Shown one piece after another: positions 32,805 through 44,859 of a stretch of 64,000 bases of DNA (position 1 is the stretch's first letter; each line of letters begins with the position of its first letter). Made by a program: the position numbers and the translations under genes. The stretch is from Monodelphis domestica. Lineage: Eukaryota > Chordata > Mammalia > Didelphimorphia > Didelphidae. Under the pieces are notes generated by a model. That model had not been told where the DNA came from. It worked only from the letters and a program-made list of their open reading frames with translations, and searched no databases. The DNA is taken from contig NC_077229.1 of assembly GCF_027887165.1 (NCBI RefSeq), forward strand, positions 208,223,753 through 208,287,752. The letters run 5' to 3'.

Positions 32805-33690
32805 GGAAACATACTTAGAAAGAACCAGGATATAGAAATATTAAATAAATGGGCTAAATCTTGGAGCTGACTTGATAGTTAAGGATTCCCTTGAGTTTTA
32901 ATGCAATATGGTGGTAAGGTGTCCAATTTTTCATCCCATTCTATCCCCAAGGCAAATAATAGATGTTCTTGCTTCTGAGAGAAGCCAAAAATTCTCAGTT
33001 TCCTGCCATGGTGCCTTGGAAAGTAGTTTCCTCATTACAGAATCAGAGGACCCAAGACCACCAAGGAACACAAGAAGCCTAGAACTAGTCCAACCTTTAC
33101 CCTAGTCAATCAAATTCTAACCTCTAGAGGAAGGATTGAAAAATCTACATTACTCCAACAGTTCCAGAGTAGTCTTCTTTCCTTTCTCTTCTGCAACACA
33201 CTCTTCTATTACTTTGTAGAATGACTCTTTTCTGAAAGGTATGAAAGATTGTGGGCCTTCAGCTTCAGGCAATTGACTTAATCATTGGTTCTCCTCTTGG
33301 AACCTGTCCAGAAAGTCTTTGTGTTTGGTCTCAGGACTTCAATCTTTCACACACTATTTTGAACAGAGCATTGGATTTCAATCCCAGCTCTGCTCTTTAT
33401 TAGAAATTATTTTTCACCTCTCCTTCCTTGGCTGTCAACAGTATCTTTTGGTATTAAATTCCAGAATTTACTCCTCTTTCTTTTCTTAACCCAGGTGTAC
33501 ATTTCAGACCACAGAAGTGGTCTGATTGTTTGATGGAATTTATTTACAAATGAACAAAAGAACCTACACTTTCAATAGTAATATAACAGGGTAAGGTTAT
33601 TAGACAAGCATATAAAATTCCTTAATCCCAGACTAAAAAATACAATTCTTAAAATATTCTTTCCTGCTATACTTCCACATGCCTATCATC
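32805..33690. other. Unassigned stretch
   Basis: No gene, RNA or clear repeat seen. Confidence 0.4.
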
Positions 33691-33692
33691 AT

Positions 33693-33954
33693 TCAATTGT
33701 TCTCAGTCATTTTCAGTCATGTTTGAGTATTCAAGATCCCATTTGAGATTTTCTTAGCAAAGGTACTAGAATGGTTTGCCATTCCTTCTCCAGCTCATTT
33801 TAGAAATGAGGAAACTAAGGCAAACAAAGTTAAGTGATTTCTCCGGAGTCACATAGCTAGTAGATGTCTGAGGTCAGATTTGAACTCAGAAAGATGAGTC
33901 TTCTTGACTCCAGGCCCAGCACTTTCTCTCCACTGTACCACCTAGCTACCCATT
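33693..33954 (-). mobile_element. SINE-A, minus strand, full length
   Basis: 'caattgttctcagtcatttt' to 'actgtaccacctagctaccc'. Confidence 0.87.
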
Positions 33955-34089
33955 GACATGTATCATCCCAATTCCCTTTAGCTCAGAATGGCTGTGTTTC
34001 ATGGGTTCCGAATAAGGATAACATTTTCTGTTTTACATGACTGCACATGTAAAATCTATATCAGATAACTTACCAGTCTCAGTAAGGGG

Positions 34090-34115
34090 GGAAGGGAGGG
34101 AGAGAGAGAGAGAGA
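34090..34115 (+). repeat. GA-rich run
   Basis: Short GGGA/GA simple repeat. Confidence 0.8.
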
Positions 34116-34239
34116 ATTTGGGGTTCAACATTTAATTTTAAATGACTGCTAAAAAAAGAGTGACATTTTCCATTTGAAAACATCCCCCAAGCCAGTTTTA
34201 GTATTCACCTACCTGGGTACACAGGATCATGGTCAATTA

Positions 34240-34500
34240 TGCAATCAATCATTTATTAAATACCAGGGATTGTGCTAGGCTCTAGAAACACAAAGGCAAA
34301 AATTAAACAGTCCTAGCCTCCAAAAATCTTATATTGTAACAGAGGAGACAATAAACATCAATTAGGTGCATGATCCTAAACAGATCACTTAACCTCTTTG
34401 AGTCTCAATTTCTTTAACTGCAAAATAAGGGAATTGGGCTCAGTGTTCTCTAAGGTCACTTCCAATTCTAAATCTATGCTATTATCATTTCTAGTCTTAC
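34240..34500 (+). mobile_element. Repeat E fragment followed by a MIR tail
   Basis: 'gtgctaggctctagaaacac' and 'cagtcctagcctccaaa' (repeat E), then 'gatcacttaacctctttgag' and 'ggtcacttccaattctaaat' (MIR). Confidence 0.5.
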
Positions 34501-35215
34501 CCACATATGTTGGTTTAATGAAATGAAGACATTCTTTACTCCAAATATACACTTATTTTTTTCCTGTGTAATAAATTGCTTAACTTCCTAAAATTAAATA
34601 TTAAAATTACTGAATATATAATTTATAAATACATGAAATAAATAATAAATATAAAAGCATAATTATTTATATTTTGACCAAGTGAAGGATTACAGTCAGT
34701 CACCACAAATTTTCAATTTTATGTCAATTGATTTCTCTTCACTTCTGAAAAGCAGTCCTATACCATTCAATTTCTCTCAAGATATTAAGCAAAGTATCTC
34801 CTTAAAAATCATAAAATCATATTCCTTTCTTTCTATCTTCTCCAGCTTCTTCCCAATCCTGACAATCTTGTTTCCATCAAGTTATTCTCAATGGTACACA
34901 TTTTACTTCATAGATCAAATATGATTCTCTCCTCTCTCTCTCCCTCCTTCCCTCCATCTCTTTCTCTGTCTCTTTCTCTCTGTCTCTCTTCCTGCTCCTC
35001 TCAATTTTATGGAGAGAAATACCTTATAGAAAGATGTTTTTCAACTTTCACATTAACATTGACTTGTTTTGCAATATTCCATTTGACTTGAACTATATAA
35101 CAATATGCGTAGTCTCTGTAGTAGAGGTATTTGAACCAGATTACAAAGGTATATACAAAACATATAAAAAGTAATTACTACACAATCTAGTAGAGAATGA
35201 CACTGGAAATTGGAT
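34501..35215. other. AT-rich unassigned stretch with a CT-rich tract
   Basis: A CT-rich simple tract lies at about 34930-34995. No gene seen. Confidence 0.4.
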
Positions 35216-35219
35216 GTTG

Positions 35220-35460
35220 GTGACACCAAAAAGACATCATACTGACGGTGGCAGTTAAGCCAAGGAAGCCAAGGATTTTAGAAGACAGAGTTAAAGGAGA
35301 GTATTCTAGGTATAAGAGACAGCCAACAAAATGGCACAAAAGCAGGAGATGGAGAGTTCTGTGTGAGAAACAGTAAATGGATCAATATATCTGCAGTGTA
35401 AATGTGGGGAGGGGAGTGACACATAAGAAGCATTCAGGGAGGCTAGGCTTGAATTAGGAC
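35220..35460 (+). mobile_element. Old repeat E, middle part
   Basis: 'gagagtattctaggtataag', 'ggcacaaaagcaggagatgg' and 'gaggggagtgacacataaga' follow the repeat E middle ('ggaaagcattccagg...ggcaaaggcacggagatgg'). Confidence 0.55.
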
Positions 35461-36030
35461 TAATAATGAATCCCATAAAGTGGTTGTATGCATTTCAATT
35501 CACACTATTTGAAGCTATAATTATGTGAAATGTGGTCATTGGTTCCAGCCCAGTGGAAATTTTCAGTGTAAATAAGAATAAAGCAATCTTTTCATGGAAT
35601 TCAGGGAAACCAACCTGTACCCTCTATAGATCTCTCAGCAACCTGAAAACCTCCTTAATAAATGTTGGAGTTTGGGTTATCACTTCATGTCACTTTAAAT
35701 AATTTGTGCTCCTTGTCCTCCCAATCAAGAGAAAACAAGGAAACTCAATACAATAAATTCAACAATATTGCCATTATTCTGAAAAATGAGAATATTTCAA
35801 CCTGATCCATAGATCCCATCAAGGGTCCTTTCCAGCTCTAAATCCATAATCCTATTAGCTTATTACTATGTTATAATTAGGAATACTCACCCAGTATCTC
35901 ATCTTTCACCAAACACAATAAACATTGTGATGGTCTTTTACTAAAGAAATACCAAAAATAAAAACCTTTATTTTAATGTTGCCATAAGTTCCCTTGATTT
36001 TCTTTCCTAAAATATTACCTTCAATTCTCT
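35461..36030. other. Unassigned stretch with a MIR tail
   Basis: 'agggtcctttccagctctaa' near 35822 is a MIR 3' phrase. No gene seen. Confidence 0.4.
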
Positions 36031-36035
36031 GTGCC

Positions 36036-36293
36036 TTAGTTGTTCAGTCAAGTCCAACTCTACATGATTCCATAGATTTTTGTCCATGAGGTTTTCCTGG
36101 CAAAGATACTAGAGTGGTTTGCCGTTTCCTTCTCCATTGTGTCCCCATTTTATAGATGAGGAACTAAGGCAAATAGGGGTTAAATGATTTGCCCATGATC
36201 ATACAGCTAGTAAGAGTCAGAGACCAGGTTTGAACTCATGGCTTCCTGATTCCAGGCCCAATGTTCTATCCACTGCAGCACTTAACTATCCCC
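36036..36293 (-). mobile_element. SINE-A, minus strand, full length
   Basis: 'ccttagttgttcagtcaagt' to 'gcagcacttaactatcccc'. Confidence 0.87.
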
Positions 36294-37390
36294 TTATATC
36301 TTTGAATTAACTTCAATCAAAGCTGCCAAGAGGTTTTGCCTAAAGGAGATGTATTTTAGTTCCTTAAAATCTATCACTTGGCTTCTGCCAACATATTTTT
36401 TCCAGATATATAATACAAAATGGGGGGACTTTTAAAGGAATTGAGTTCATGTAACTATCCCTATGACATATCCAGCTAATATACATGATTCAACAGGCCT
36501 TAAAAACCAAGAAAATATGAGGCCACCAGTTTCTCATCAATGTGAAGTATGGTGTTATAAGAAACATTCAAGACTTCATGAGCAAATTCAGCCAATCATG
36601 GTGTTAGTGAGGGGAGAAAGCAAATAGAATAAACCAATTTTAAGGAAATGCACACACATTTGGTAGTAACAGGTATGGATTCATTAGCAAGATTTAAAAT
36701 ACAGTTTAATCTTGGCCTCTGAGAATTCCTCTTTAGGTCCATGATTTCTAAAAAAGTGATGGAATACTGTTTTACTTTTGTCGCTTTGGTCAGCCCATTA
36801 AGGATGTGGAGCATAGGATGTAATGACAAGGTATAATAGCTCTATAAATAAACAGAAAGCAAATATGGTACTTTTTCAAGACAGATCAATAGGTACATGG
36901 TGGGGGTGGACGGGACTGTTTAGCAACCTGAATCATTAACAAGCTACTCAGACACATATTTATTAGCAAACCAGAAAAACATCAATTTAAAAGTCTAGCT
37001 TATAATAACAGCTGTTCAAAATTGATCTGTAATTTCTAGGGCAATTTGTAGCAGAGAGATGGGGATCAGGACCTGGGCTTTTCAACCTAAATGTCTCTTC
37101 CCTTTCCCTTCAAATATGCCCAATTAAATAAAGAACACAATGACCTCACTACACTCTGAATTTCTCACAAAATGAAACATGTCTCATTGTTGATCAACCA
37201 TATTAATTCACTAATTGATGAAAAGAAGAGAAGGCAAGTGGTCCACTACTAGAATTTAAGATGGAGATGAATAGAGCTAAGAGCCCAAAGTCAGTCATTC
37301 AAAATATCAGTAGACATGCAGAGAAAATGTCTTAGTACAAGTGGCTTTCTTAAATACAGAAAACTTTTGTTGTTGTTGTTCCTTAGTTTT
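36294..37390. other. Unassigned stretch
   Basis: No coding exon, RNA gene or repeat recognised in about 1.1 kb. Confidence 0.4.
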
Positions 37391-37395
37391 CTTTA

Positions 37396-37600
37396 TCTTT
37401 TTAAAATCCTTACCTCTCATCCTTGAATCAATACTGAAGTGTTCATTCCAAGGCAGAAGAGCAGTAATAATTAGGCAATTGGAGTTAAGTGACTTGCCCA
37501 GATTCACACAGCAAGGAACTGTCTGAGGTCAAATTTGGACTCAGCACCTCCTCTCTCCACACCTGCCTCTCTCTCTCCTCTGAGCCATATACCTGCCCCA
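37396..37600 (-). mobile_element. SINE-B, minus strand
   Basis: 'tttttaaaatccttacctct' to 'gagccatatacctgcccc'. Confidence 0.85.
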
Positions 37601-37617
37601 AAATGAATTTTTTAACT

Positions 37618-37935
37618 TTTTTTTAACAGTACCTGGCACATAGTAGGTCTTAATAAATGCTTGTTTACTTCCTTACCCCTATCTTATGCCTGTGAAGTTG
37701 ATTTATTGTTCCCGGGTGTAACATTTTGCATTTATCCCTATTGAATTTCATAGTTAAATTAATTAAATAAATGATTTAATGAAATTAATTATAAATTATA
37801 ATTTTATAAATAATTCAATTAATTGATTCCTAGTTCCATCATCCCAATGCCTGTCAAGATCTTTCTGGAGAGCTCTGTATTGACAAATGGAATTTCCTCA
37901 TCAGAATTTCCCTGAACCAATGAAATCACAAGCCT
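37618..37935 (-). mobile_element. L2 tail then CR1/L3 fragment
   Basis: 'cagtacctggcacatagtag' near 37627 is an L2 terminus (plus strand). 'attttgcatttatccctatt' and 'gcctgtcaagatctttctgg' (37720-37870) are the reverse of the CR1 RT-tail segment. An AT-rich tract sits in its middle. Confidence 0.5.
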
Positions 37936-38435
37936 AATCTCATCCAAGATCAAGAAGTGATAACTTAGCACCCACAGAAGAAAGGCAGTGGAAAGGACAC
38001 TGTCTTGAGGTCAGATGAAGTACCTAACTGACAGGGTTGGGGACAGGACCTTGATTAGAATAAAAACTACTGGGTGGAGAGAACTTCCTGGATCAGAGCA
38101 GAATGGCAACTTCTCTACAACTTGCAGCTATAAAGACTTGCCTAGAGGGTTGGATGTAAAGTGGACACCAAAGGGGGGTGGACAGCCTCAAAAAGGCTTC
38201 AGCAAGCCCTCATACTAGAAATGCCAGTCTCTCTGAATTCCTCATTCCTATTCCATATAAGTATATGAGTAATTATGTTAATAGAATATGATATAAATTG
38301 CATTTTCCTCAAAGCCCATTCCAAACACTTCTATTTCTGTTAAGGGCTACCAGTCATCCAGGTTTGCAACCATGGAGTCACCTGTGAGTCTTCCCTTTTA
38401 CTCATGTTCTCTATTTAATCTATCACCAATTCTTG

Positions 38436-38690
38436 TGTTGGTACAAAGGATAGAGCACTGGGAGTGGAGTCAGGACAGACCTGAATTCAGATATAGCCTC
38501 AGATACTTGCTAGCTATGTGACCCTGGGCAAGTCACTTAACCTCTGTTTGCCTCAGTTTCCTCATCTGTTCAATGGGGATTATAATAGCACCTATCTACT
38601 AAGGTTGTTGCGAGGATTAAATGAGTTAATAATTGTATGGTACACTACATATGAGGCACTATATATAAATGTTAGCTGCTATTATTATCC
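38436..38690 (+). mobile_element. MIR-type SINE in L2
   Basis: 'aaaggatagagcactgggag', 'gaccctgggcaagtcactta', 'aaggttgttgcgaggattaa' and 'tataaatgttagctgctatt'. Confidence 0.8.
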
Positions 38691-39029
38691 ATCTTCTCTC
38701 CACACACAAATCCTCTGATTAGGCCTTCACTACCTCTTACCTAGACTATTGCAATAGCCTCCTACTTGTTCTCCCTTCTTTTAGCTTCTGCCCTTTATAA
38801 GCCATCCTTCAAAAAGGCCAAATCAGGATTCTTTGCAACTCAGACCATGTTACTTCCTCTATTCAAAAACTTCTAGTGGCTCCCTATTGCCTTTAGAATA
38901 AAACATAATGTTTTCAATCAGACATTCAAAGCCTTCACCAACTAGACATCTACCTACCTCTTCAGACTTGTTTTCTATTGTTCCAATCAAATTGACCTAC
39001 TTGCTATTTCTCACACAGAGAAAGAGAAT

Positions 39030-39178
39030 GAAGAAAGTGTTGGTTCAAGAGCAGTGGGTTCAAATCCTGCCTCTGAGTTTTACTTCCTCTGTGACATAAG
39101 GCAAGGATTTAACCCCTTTGACCTCAGGTTACTCATCTGTAAAATGAGAGGAATGACCTCTAAAGTCCCTTCCAGTTG
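39030..39178 (+). mobile_element. MIR in L2
   Basis: 'agtgggttcaaatcctgcct', 'actcatctgtaaaatgagag' and 'ctaaagtcccttccagttgt'. Confidence 0.65.
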
Positions 39179-39597
39179 TAGCTTTCTTGCTTCTTTGCCT
39201 TGTTTTTGGAATGGATTCCCTTGTAGAATCCCTCATTTCCTCCAAATGCAGCTCAGATGCTACATCCTACAAGAAGCCTTTCTAGATTTTACCTGTTTGT
39301 TAGTACTCTCTCTCGAAATTATTTTTACATCTTTTGTATTTATTTAACTGAATACATTTTATATCCCCTCTCCATTTTTTTTAATCTTTGTGTCCCTTCA
39401 CCAAATAAAATGTCTTACAAATAGTAAGACCACAATAAATTTGTTGAATTGAGCTGTTTTCAAATATCTGTCAAATGACTGTCATGTAGAAGAAGGATTA
39501 GTCTTGTTCTCCTTGGCCTCAAGGAACAGAATGAGAAACAACTAGCCAAAGCTACAAAGAGACTGATTTAGACGCAAAGGGAAGGAAAGCTTCCCAA

Positions 39598-39824
39598 CAA
39601 TTATTATTGTCATGCTCAGCTCTTTGTAACCCAGTAGACCATAGCATGCCAAAAGAGTCTGTAGGGTTTTTCTTGGCAAAGAAAGTAGAGTTGTGTTTCT
39701 TTAGCGATGGATTAAGGCAAAGAGAAGTCAAGTGACTTGACTAGGGTCACACAGCTAGTAAGTATGTGAGTCTAGATATTATAAGACTCCAGGTCCAGCA
39801 CTTATCCACTGAGCAACCTAAGTT
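39598..39824 (-). mobile_element. SINE-A, minus strand, diverged
   Basis: 'ttattattgtcatgctcagc' to 'acttatccactgagcaacct'. Confidence 0.75.
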
Positions 39825-40009
39825 TCTAAGTCTCTAAATTTCTATGTTGTTGTGACAAGTAATCCCCCAATACACTATGTTTAGTAAACTTAGGGTATGA
39901 CCATATGAGCCTCTATCCTTAAATCACCAGATTACATATTAGGAAAAATCAAGGCATACAATGATTTCATAGAAAAGGCAAGAAGACTATCAGGAAAGCA
40001 AATTCTCAA

Positions 40010-40345
40010 GATATCTCCAAAGGACTCAAGACAAAAAATATTATCCACAGTCAGAGAAGGAAGATTTGGAGTCTATTTGTAGACTAAAGCATAACATCTT
40101 CTTATTTATTTCTTTAATGAGTTTTTTTTAATTGTATGTGTGATATGTATCTTCTGTGAGGCCATGAGCTATATGGAAATATGCATTTCATGAAGGCACC
40201 AGTATAACTTATACCAGACTATTTACTGCCTTGGGGAGAGGAGGGAGGAAGAGAGAGAGAAAATCTGAATCCTAAAATGCCAGAAAGCAATTATCAAAAA
40301 TTGTTTCTACATGTAACTGAAAAAAATAAATAACATTTTAAAACA
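40010..40345 (+). mobile_element. L1 3' UTR end
   Basis: 'gaaatatgcatttcatgaag', 'tactgccttggggagaggag' and 'tttctacatgtaactgaaaa' with a terminal A-rich run. Confidence 0.68.
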
Positions 40346-40347
40346 AA

Positions 40348-40470
40348 AAGGCAAGAAGAGGAGAAAGTTATAGGTCAAGTGACTTGCCCAGGGTCACTTA
40401 ACTAGTGTCTAAAGCCCAATTTGAACTCATTCAGGTCCAATTTTCTATCCATTGAGCTATCTAGCTGCCC
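40348..40470 (-). mobile_element. tRNA-SINE 5' half, minus strand
   Basis: 'aagtgacttgcccagggtca' to 'gagctatctagctgccc'. The tail is missing. Confidence 0.75.
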
Positions 40471-40499
40471 AATTAGAATATTCAAATAATAAAAATAGC

Positions 40500-40690
40500 T
40501 AAAATAATGGCTAATACTCAATATCTGCTAGGCACTGTGCTAAGCATTTAACAACTATTATCTCTTTTGATCCCCACAACAGCCCATTTAATAGTTGAGG
40601 AAATTGAAGGAAATGTCGAGTGATTTGCCCACAGTCGCACAGCTAAGAAGTTTCAGAGGCCAGATTAGGCTTAAGAAATATTCGATTCCT
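40500..40690 (-). mobile_element. MIR, minus strand
   Basis: 'taggcactgtgctaagcatt', 'gatccccacaacagcccatt' and 'cccacagtcgcacagctaag'. Confidence 0.72.
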
Positions 40691-40799
40691 CGTCATTGGA
40701 AGCAGATGGGATTCTTAGTCACTCACAGGGTTAGACTAGATGTTATCTGAGATCCCATCCAATTCGGAAAGTCTATGCTCCCAGCTCTAATCCTAACAG

Positions 40800-41358
40800 C
40801 AAGGTATTTTTCATGACCTCAAGTTTCCCTTAAACTAATGTGATTCTGTCTTTTTGCAGAATTCTCAATGCACTGCTACTGAGTCAGCAGCACACACATA
40901 GTTCATGTTCTTTCTAAGCGAGAGCACTGTTCACATAGGAGGTCCTACTTGAAAACAGAAGTTTCTCAATGATATTATCTGTCTCAATTACCAGTGCATG
41001 CCTCAGCAAGCCCATCTCTGACAGAGAACAGAGTGCAGTACAGTCTAGGAATTCGGATCAGGACTTGGAAGCCACCCTCAAGAGTCATGGATAAGTGACA
41101 CAGTTAACACCATGTTGCTTGCCACCTTGTGGATATCTTTCTCTTACTCAGAGGACTCAAGGAGCAAAAGAGCCAGGTCCAGTTTGATTTGGGTGGCCTA
41201 ACTTGTCCAATGAGCCCTTTAGATTTTCTTCTCTTTGTGTTCAGCTTCAGACATTTTTTGATCTTAGCAAAGGATCATATCTCAGCTAAGTGCAGTCATG
41301 TGTCCCATTCCTTCCAAACTATAGTATGTAATTATGAGGAACCACCAGAGGAAAGGAG
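40800..41358. other. Unassigned stretch
   Basis: No coding exon or repeat recognised. Confidence 0.4.
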
Positions 41359-41359
41359 A

Positions 41360-41535
41360 ATAAACATTTATAGAACCCCTACTATGTGCCAGGTCCTATG
41401 CTGAGCACTTTACAAATATTATCTTATTTGATCCTCAGAACAACCCTATAAGGTAGGCTTATTACTATTATTACCTCCATTTTCTAGTTGAGGAAACAGA
41501 AGCAGACAAAGATGATGTGACTTGCCCAATTTGGA
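41360..41535 (-). mobile_element. MIR, minus strand
   Basis: 'cctactatgtgccaggtcct', 'gagcactttacaaatattat' and 'acaaccctataaggtaggct'. Confidence 0.75.
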
Positions 41536-41589
41536 CCCTATAACTTCAGAAAATGTATGTGAGAAATTGTTATTACACATAATTAGAAA

Positions 41590-41960
41590 AAAAATATCTT
41601 TAAAAAAAAAAGAATGAATGCCATGATTCAGGATAACACTGAAGGACTTATGAGAAAGAATGCTATCCACATCTAGAGAAAGAACTGTGGGAGTAGAAAT
41701 CCAGAAGAAACCACATGATTTATCACTTATTTATATGGGCATATGATTTGGGGTCTTGATTTTAAAAGATTATTACAAAAATGAATAATATGGAAATGGA
41801 ATTTGAGTGATAATATATGTATAACCCAGTGGAATTGCTTGTCAGCTTTGGGAGGGAGACAACAAGAATCATGTAACCATTGTAAAAATTTTTTAAATTA
41901 AATTTTATTTATTTATTTATTTATATAAATTAATATTTTAAAAAATTTTAATAAAAAAGG
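41590..41960 (+). mobile_element. L1 3' UTR end with (TTTA)n
   Basis: 'agaatgctatccacatctag', 'agaaagaactgtgggagtag' and 'cagctttgggagggagacaa'. It is followed by a (TTTA)n run at 41903-41924. Confidence 0.65.
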
Positions 41961-42065
41961 AATGAATATCCAACTCCCCAATTTATATTGTGTCGAATGA
42001 TCTACTTCTATGAAGAGGAAGAACTCAGGTCTTCCTGAGCTATTCGCTATACCACCTAGCTGCCT

Positions 42066-42325
42066 CACTGCCAGCATAACAAAAAGAATGCTGAACTCTT
42101 ATTCATAAGAGACTGGGGTTCAAATCTTATCTCTGAGACATGCTAACTATATAACACTGGGTAAGTACTGACCTCTCTGAATCTCAGTTTTCTCAGTTGT
42201 AAAATAGGGATAGTAATAACTATGTTGTCTACCTCAATGGTGTTATAAGGATCAAAGGAGATGGTGTTTATAAAATATTTTGTAAACCTTAACATGTATG
42301 AACAGTTAATATTATTATATTATTT
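42066..42325 (+). mobile_element. MIR-type SINE, plus strand
   Basis: 'gactggggttcaaatcttat', 'ctcagttgtaaaataggga', 'gttataaggatcaaaggaga'. A short SINE head in reverse (about 42020-42065) abuts it. Confidence 0.7.
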
Positions 42326-42329
42326 TCCT

Positions 42330-42838
42330 TCTTAACTCACCATGAAAATGAAAAATAGCAACCAAGATCTTTATAAAGACTTTTAAAAGTCTTTTTTATT
42401 AAAAAAAAATGTCTTTATAAGCCAAAAACAATCAGCCACTTTGAACAAAGGAGAAAAAAGTTAAACCAGTAATTTGGCATCAAGAAAATTAAATAGCCAA
42501 TTGATTGCATGTTTGACCTTTCAACTTGTTCTTTTGTCATGATCTAAACAAAGGCTATGTCATTTCTAGTCTATGACACCTCTAAAAGCATCATGGTATT
42601 GTGAGGGTGGTTATGGTGTTTCAGTGACAAGGATTTTATTTAGTGAGATGCCCGGATCCTGGACAGAAAGGCTACATGAGAAGGGAGGACAACAAAAGCC
42701 AGATTTCCAGCCAACAGGACTGTGAGATGGATACAACACAGAATGTCAATAAATGGGAAAATCAAGAGTGAAATATCACAACAAATGGCATGAAGGGAAA
42801 AATATCTAGATTATTAGTCAGTCCACCCTCGTAAAAAT
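42330..42838. other. Unassigned stretch
   Basis: No gene or repeat recognised. Confidence 0.4.
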
Positions 42839-42839
42839 C

Positions 42840-42980
42840 AATATTTACCACTAGAAAGGAACTTCAAGGTCATCTGGCCCAACCTCTCATTTTACAAATG
42901 AGGAATAGAGACACAGAGGTGGTAGGATTCAGGATTTGAACCTGAGTCCTCCAATTTCAAAGCCAGCACTCTTTCTACCT
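42840..42980 (-). mobile_element. MIR-related fragment, minus strand
   Basis: 'gaacttcaaggtcatctggc' and 'cattttacaaatgaggaata'. Confidence 0.5.
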
Positions 42981-42981
42981 C

Positions 42982-43221
42982 TTGTTGTTCATTAAGTTTT
43001 TCATTGTTGTTTGACTCATGACCCCATTTGGTGTTTTCTTGGCAAAAGATAATGGAGTAGTTTGCCATTTCCTTCTCTAGTTCACTGGTGAGGAGACTGA
43101 GCCAAACAGAATTAAGTGACTTGCCCAGGGTTACACAGTGACTGAACCATGGATTTGAACTCAGAAAGATGACTTGTTATGACTTCAGATCCAGCACTCT
43201 ATCCACTGTGCCACCTTGCCA
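42982..43221 (-). mobile_element. SINE-A, minus strand, full length
   Basis: 'ttgttgttcattaagttttt' to 'ccactgtgccaccttgcc'. Confidence 0.86.
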
Positions 43222-43224
43222 CAC

Positions 43225-43925
43225 TGCTATTAAAGAGACCTCCAATCCAGAGCCAAAATGGAGACTCATCAGGACAAATCAAGGAGTCACAAGAGCCAAA
43301 GAAAAACAAACCAAGTGAAGGAAAAACTGACAGTGGATGAACTGGTTTTCTGTATTCCTTCAACACTCTTTTCAGTGGATCTGAGCTTCCAAATGCCAGC
43401 CATCCAAAAAGGGTAAACAGAGTAGACGCAGGTGCCATGAGTAAGTACAACAGGGGGTGGTGGAGAGATGACAATAAGGGACATATTTCTATTTTGTCTT
43501 TTACGAATGTACATAGTTTTTAAAGCCAGAAAACCCTTCTCTCCATGGCTCATTAGTATGTATTTTGTGAAAAGCCACATCTTATGTGCTATGGCAAATG
43601 CTCAACGTCTCTGATTGATGGGTGCACACAAGGAGTGCAATTTTCAAATCTTGCCTGGAGTGCTTCTTGCCAGCTCCTTAAAGGAAAAATTATGCCAAAT
43701 GCTGGGACTTGTACAAACGTTCTCTCTTCTGTTTGCAGCTGGCTGGCACGATGGCATAGAAACATGAAGTCATTCAGCAGCACATACATTGTAGGAGTAA
43801 AGCATCAAAATGTGGGTTGATTGAATGCAGTTATTTATGTAGTGACCCACAAGCTCATCTCTGAATTCAGCATAACCAGTGAATGAATTACTACAACTCT
43901 CAACAGGTTCTGATTTTATTTATCT
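43225..43925. other. Unassigned stretch
   Basis: No repeat recognised. Less repeat-like than its neighbours, but no exon with credible codon pattern is visible. Confidence 0.4.
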
Positions 43926-43929
43926 TAGT

Positions 43930-44128
43930 TTTTAAAAACCTTTACCTTCTGTCGTAGATCTATACTGTGTATTGGTTCCAAGGCAGAAGAGCAGTAAAGG
44001 CTAGGCAATTGGGGGTTAAGTGACTTGCCCAGGGTCATGCAGCTAGAATGTGTCTGAGACCAGATTTAAACCCAGGACCTCCCATTTCCAGGCCTGGCTC
44101 TCTATCCACTGAGCAACCCAGCTGCCCC
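43930..44128 (-). mobile_element. SINE-B, minus strand, full length
   Basis: 'aaaaacctttaccttctgtc' to 'gagcaacccagctgcccc'. Confidence 0.88.
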
Positions 44129-44859
44129 TCACTCTCTGATTTCTACAAATCCAAGCATGAACTGGATGTCAGAAGCCAACAAGTTCCTGGTCTTCTCCAT
44201 TACTCTTTCTCCTAAAGCAGAAATGAATAAACACAAAGAGGGGAAATATAGAAGCCAGAAGGAGACCCTGAGGCTCTGACCAATCCAGGGACTTGGAGCA
44301 TGTCTCTCTTAAATGCAGCCAGACAGGAAAAGACTCCCTCTTGCCAGTATTTTTTTTAATTCACCACATTTCCTTCTCACTAGTCAAATCTTCACCTTCT
44401 TGGTTAGATGACTGGATGTAGCTACAGAATGTCTGCAGATGCTCCAATTCAGTCAATCAATAAACCTTTATTAGGCATGGTGCTAAGTACTGGAGATACA
44501 GAAAGAGGTAAAAGATGGTCCTTGCCCTCAAGGAGCTTACAATCGAATGGAGGAGATAACCAGCAAACAAATGTATATGGAGCTAGCCATATACAGGATA
44601 GATGGGACATAATTGAGAGGAAAGGAGGGGTGGGGGAAAGCTTCTAGTAAAAGTTGGGGTTTTAGCTGGGACCTAAAGTCAGGAAAATCAGTAGGAAGAG
44701 TTAAGGAAGGAAAGTATTCCAGGAAGGGGGGTGGACAAAGAAAGTTTCCAGAACCAAGATGGAGTGTCTTAGTCATGGAACTGCCAAGAGGTCAGTGTCC
44801 CTTGTCTCAAGAGTATGTGGGAAGGAGTAAATAAGAGGTCTGGAAATAGTAGGAAAGAG

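Larger units (their letters stand above)
38310..39450 (+). mobile_element. L2 LINE carrying two SINE insertions
   Basis: Segments 38310-38432 ('ccaggtttgcaaccatggag'), 38691-39025 ('ttgcaatagcctcctacttg', 'agtggctccctattgccttt') and 39180-39450 ('ctacaagaagcctttctaga', 'caataaatttgttgaattg') are in L2 3' order. They are interrupted by SINEs at 38436 and 39030. Confidence 0.78.

Noticed and set aside
32600-32870. Frames rich in Cys-Val or Thr-His
   Set aside because: Translations of the CA microsatellite.
43770-43800. 'cagcagcacatacat' resembling the start of U6 snRNA
   Set aside because: The similarity stops after about 12 bases; the rest of U6 is absent.
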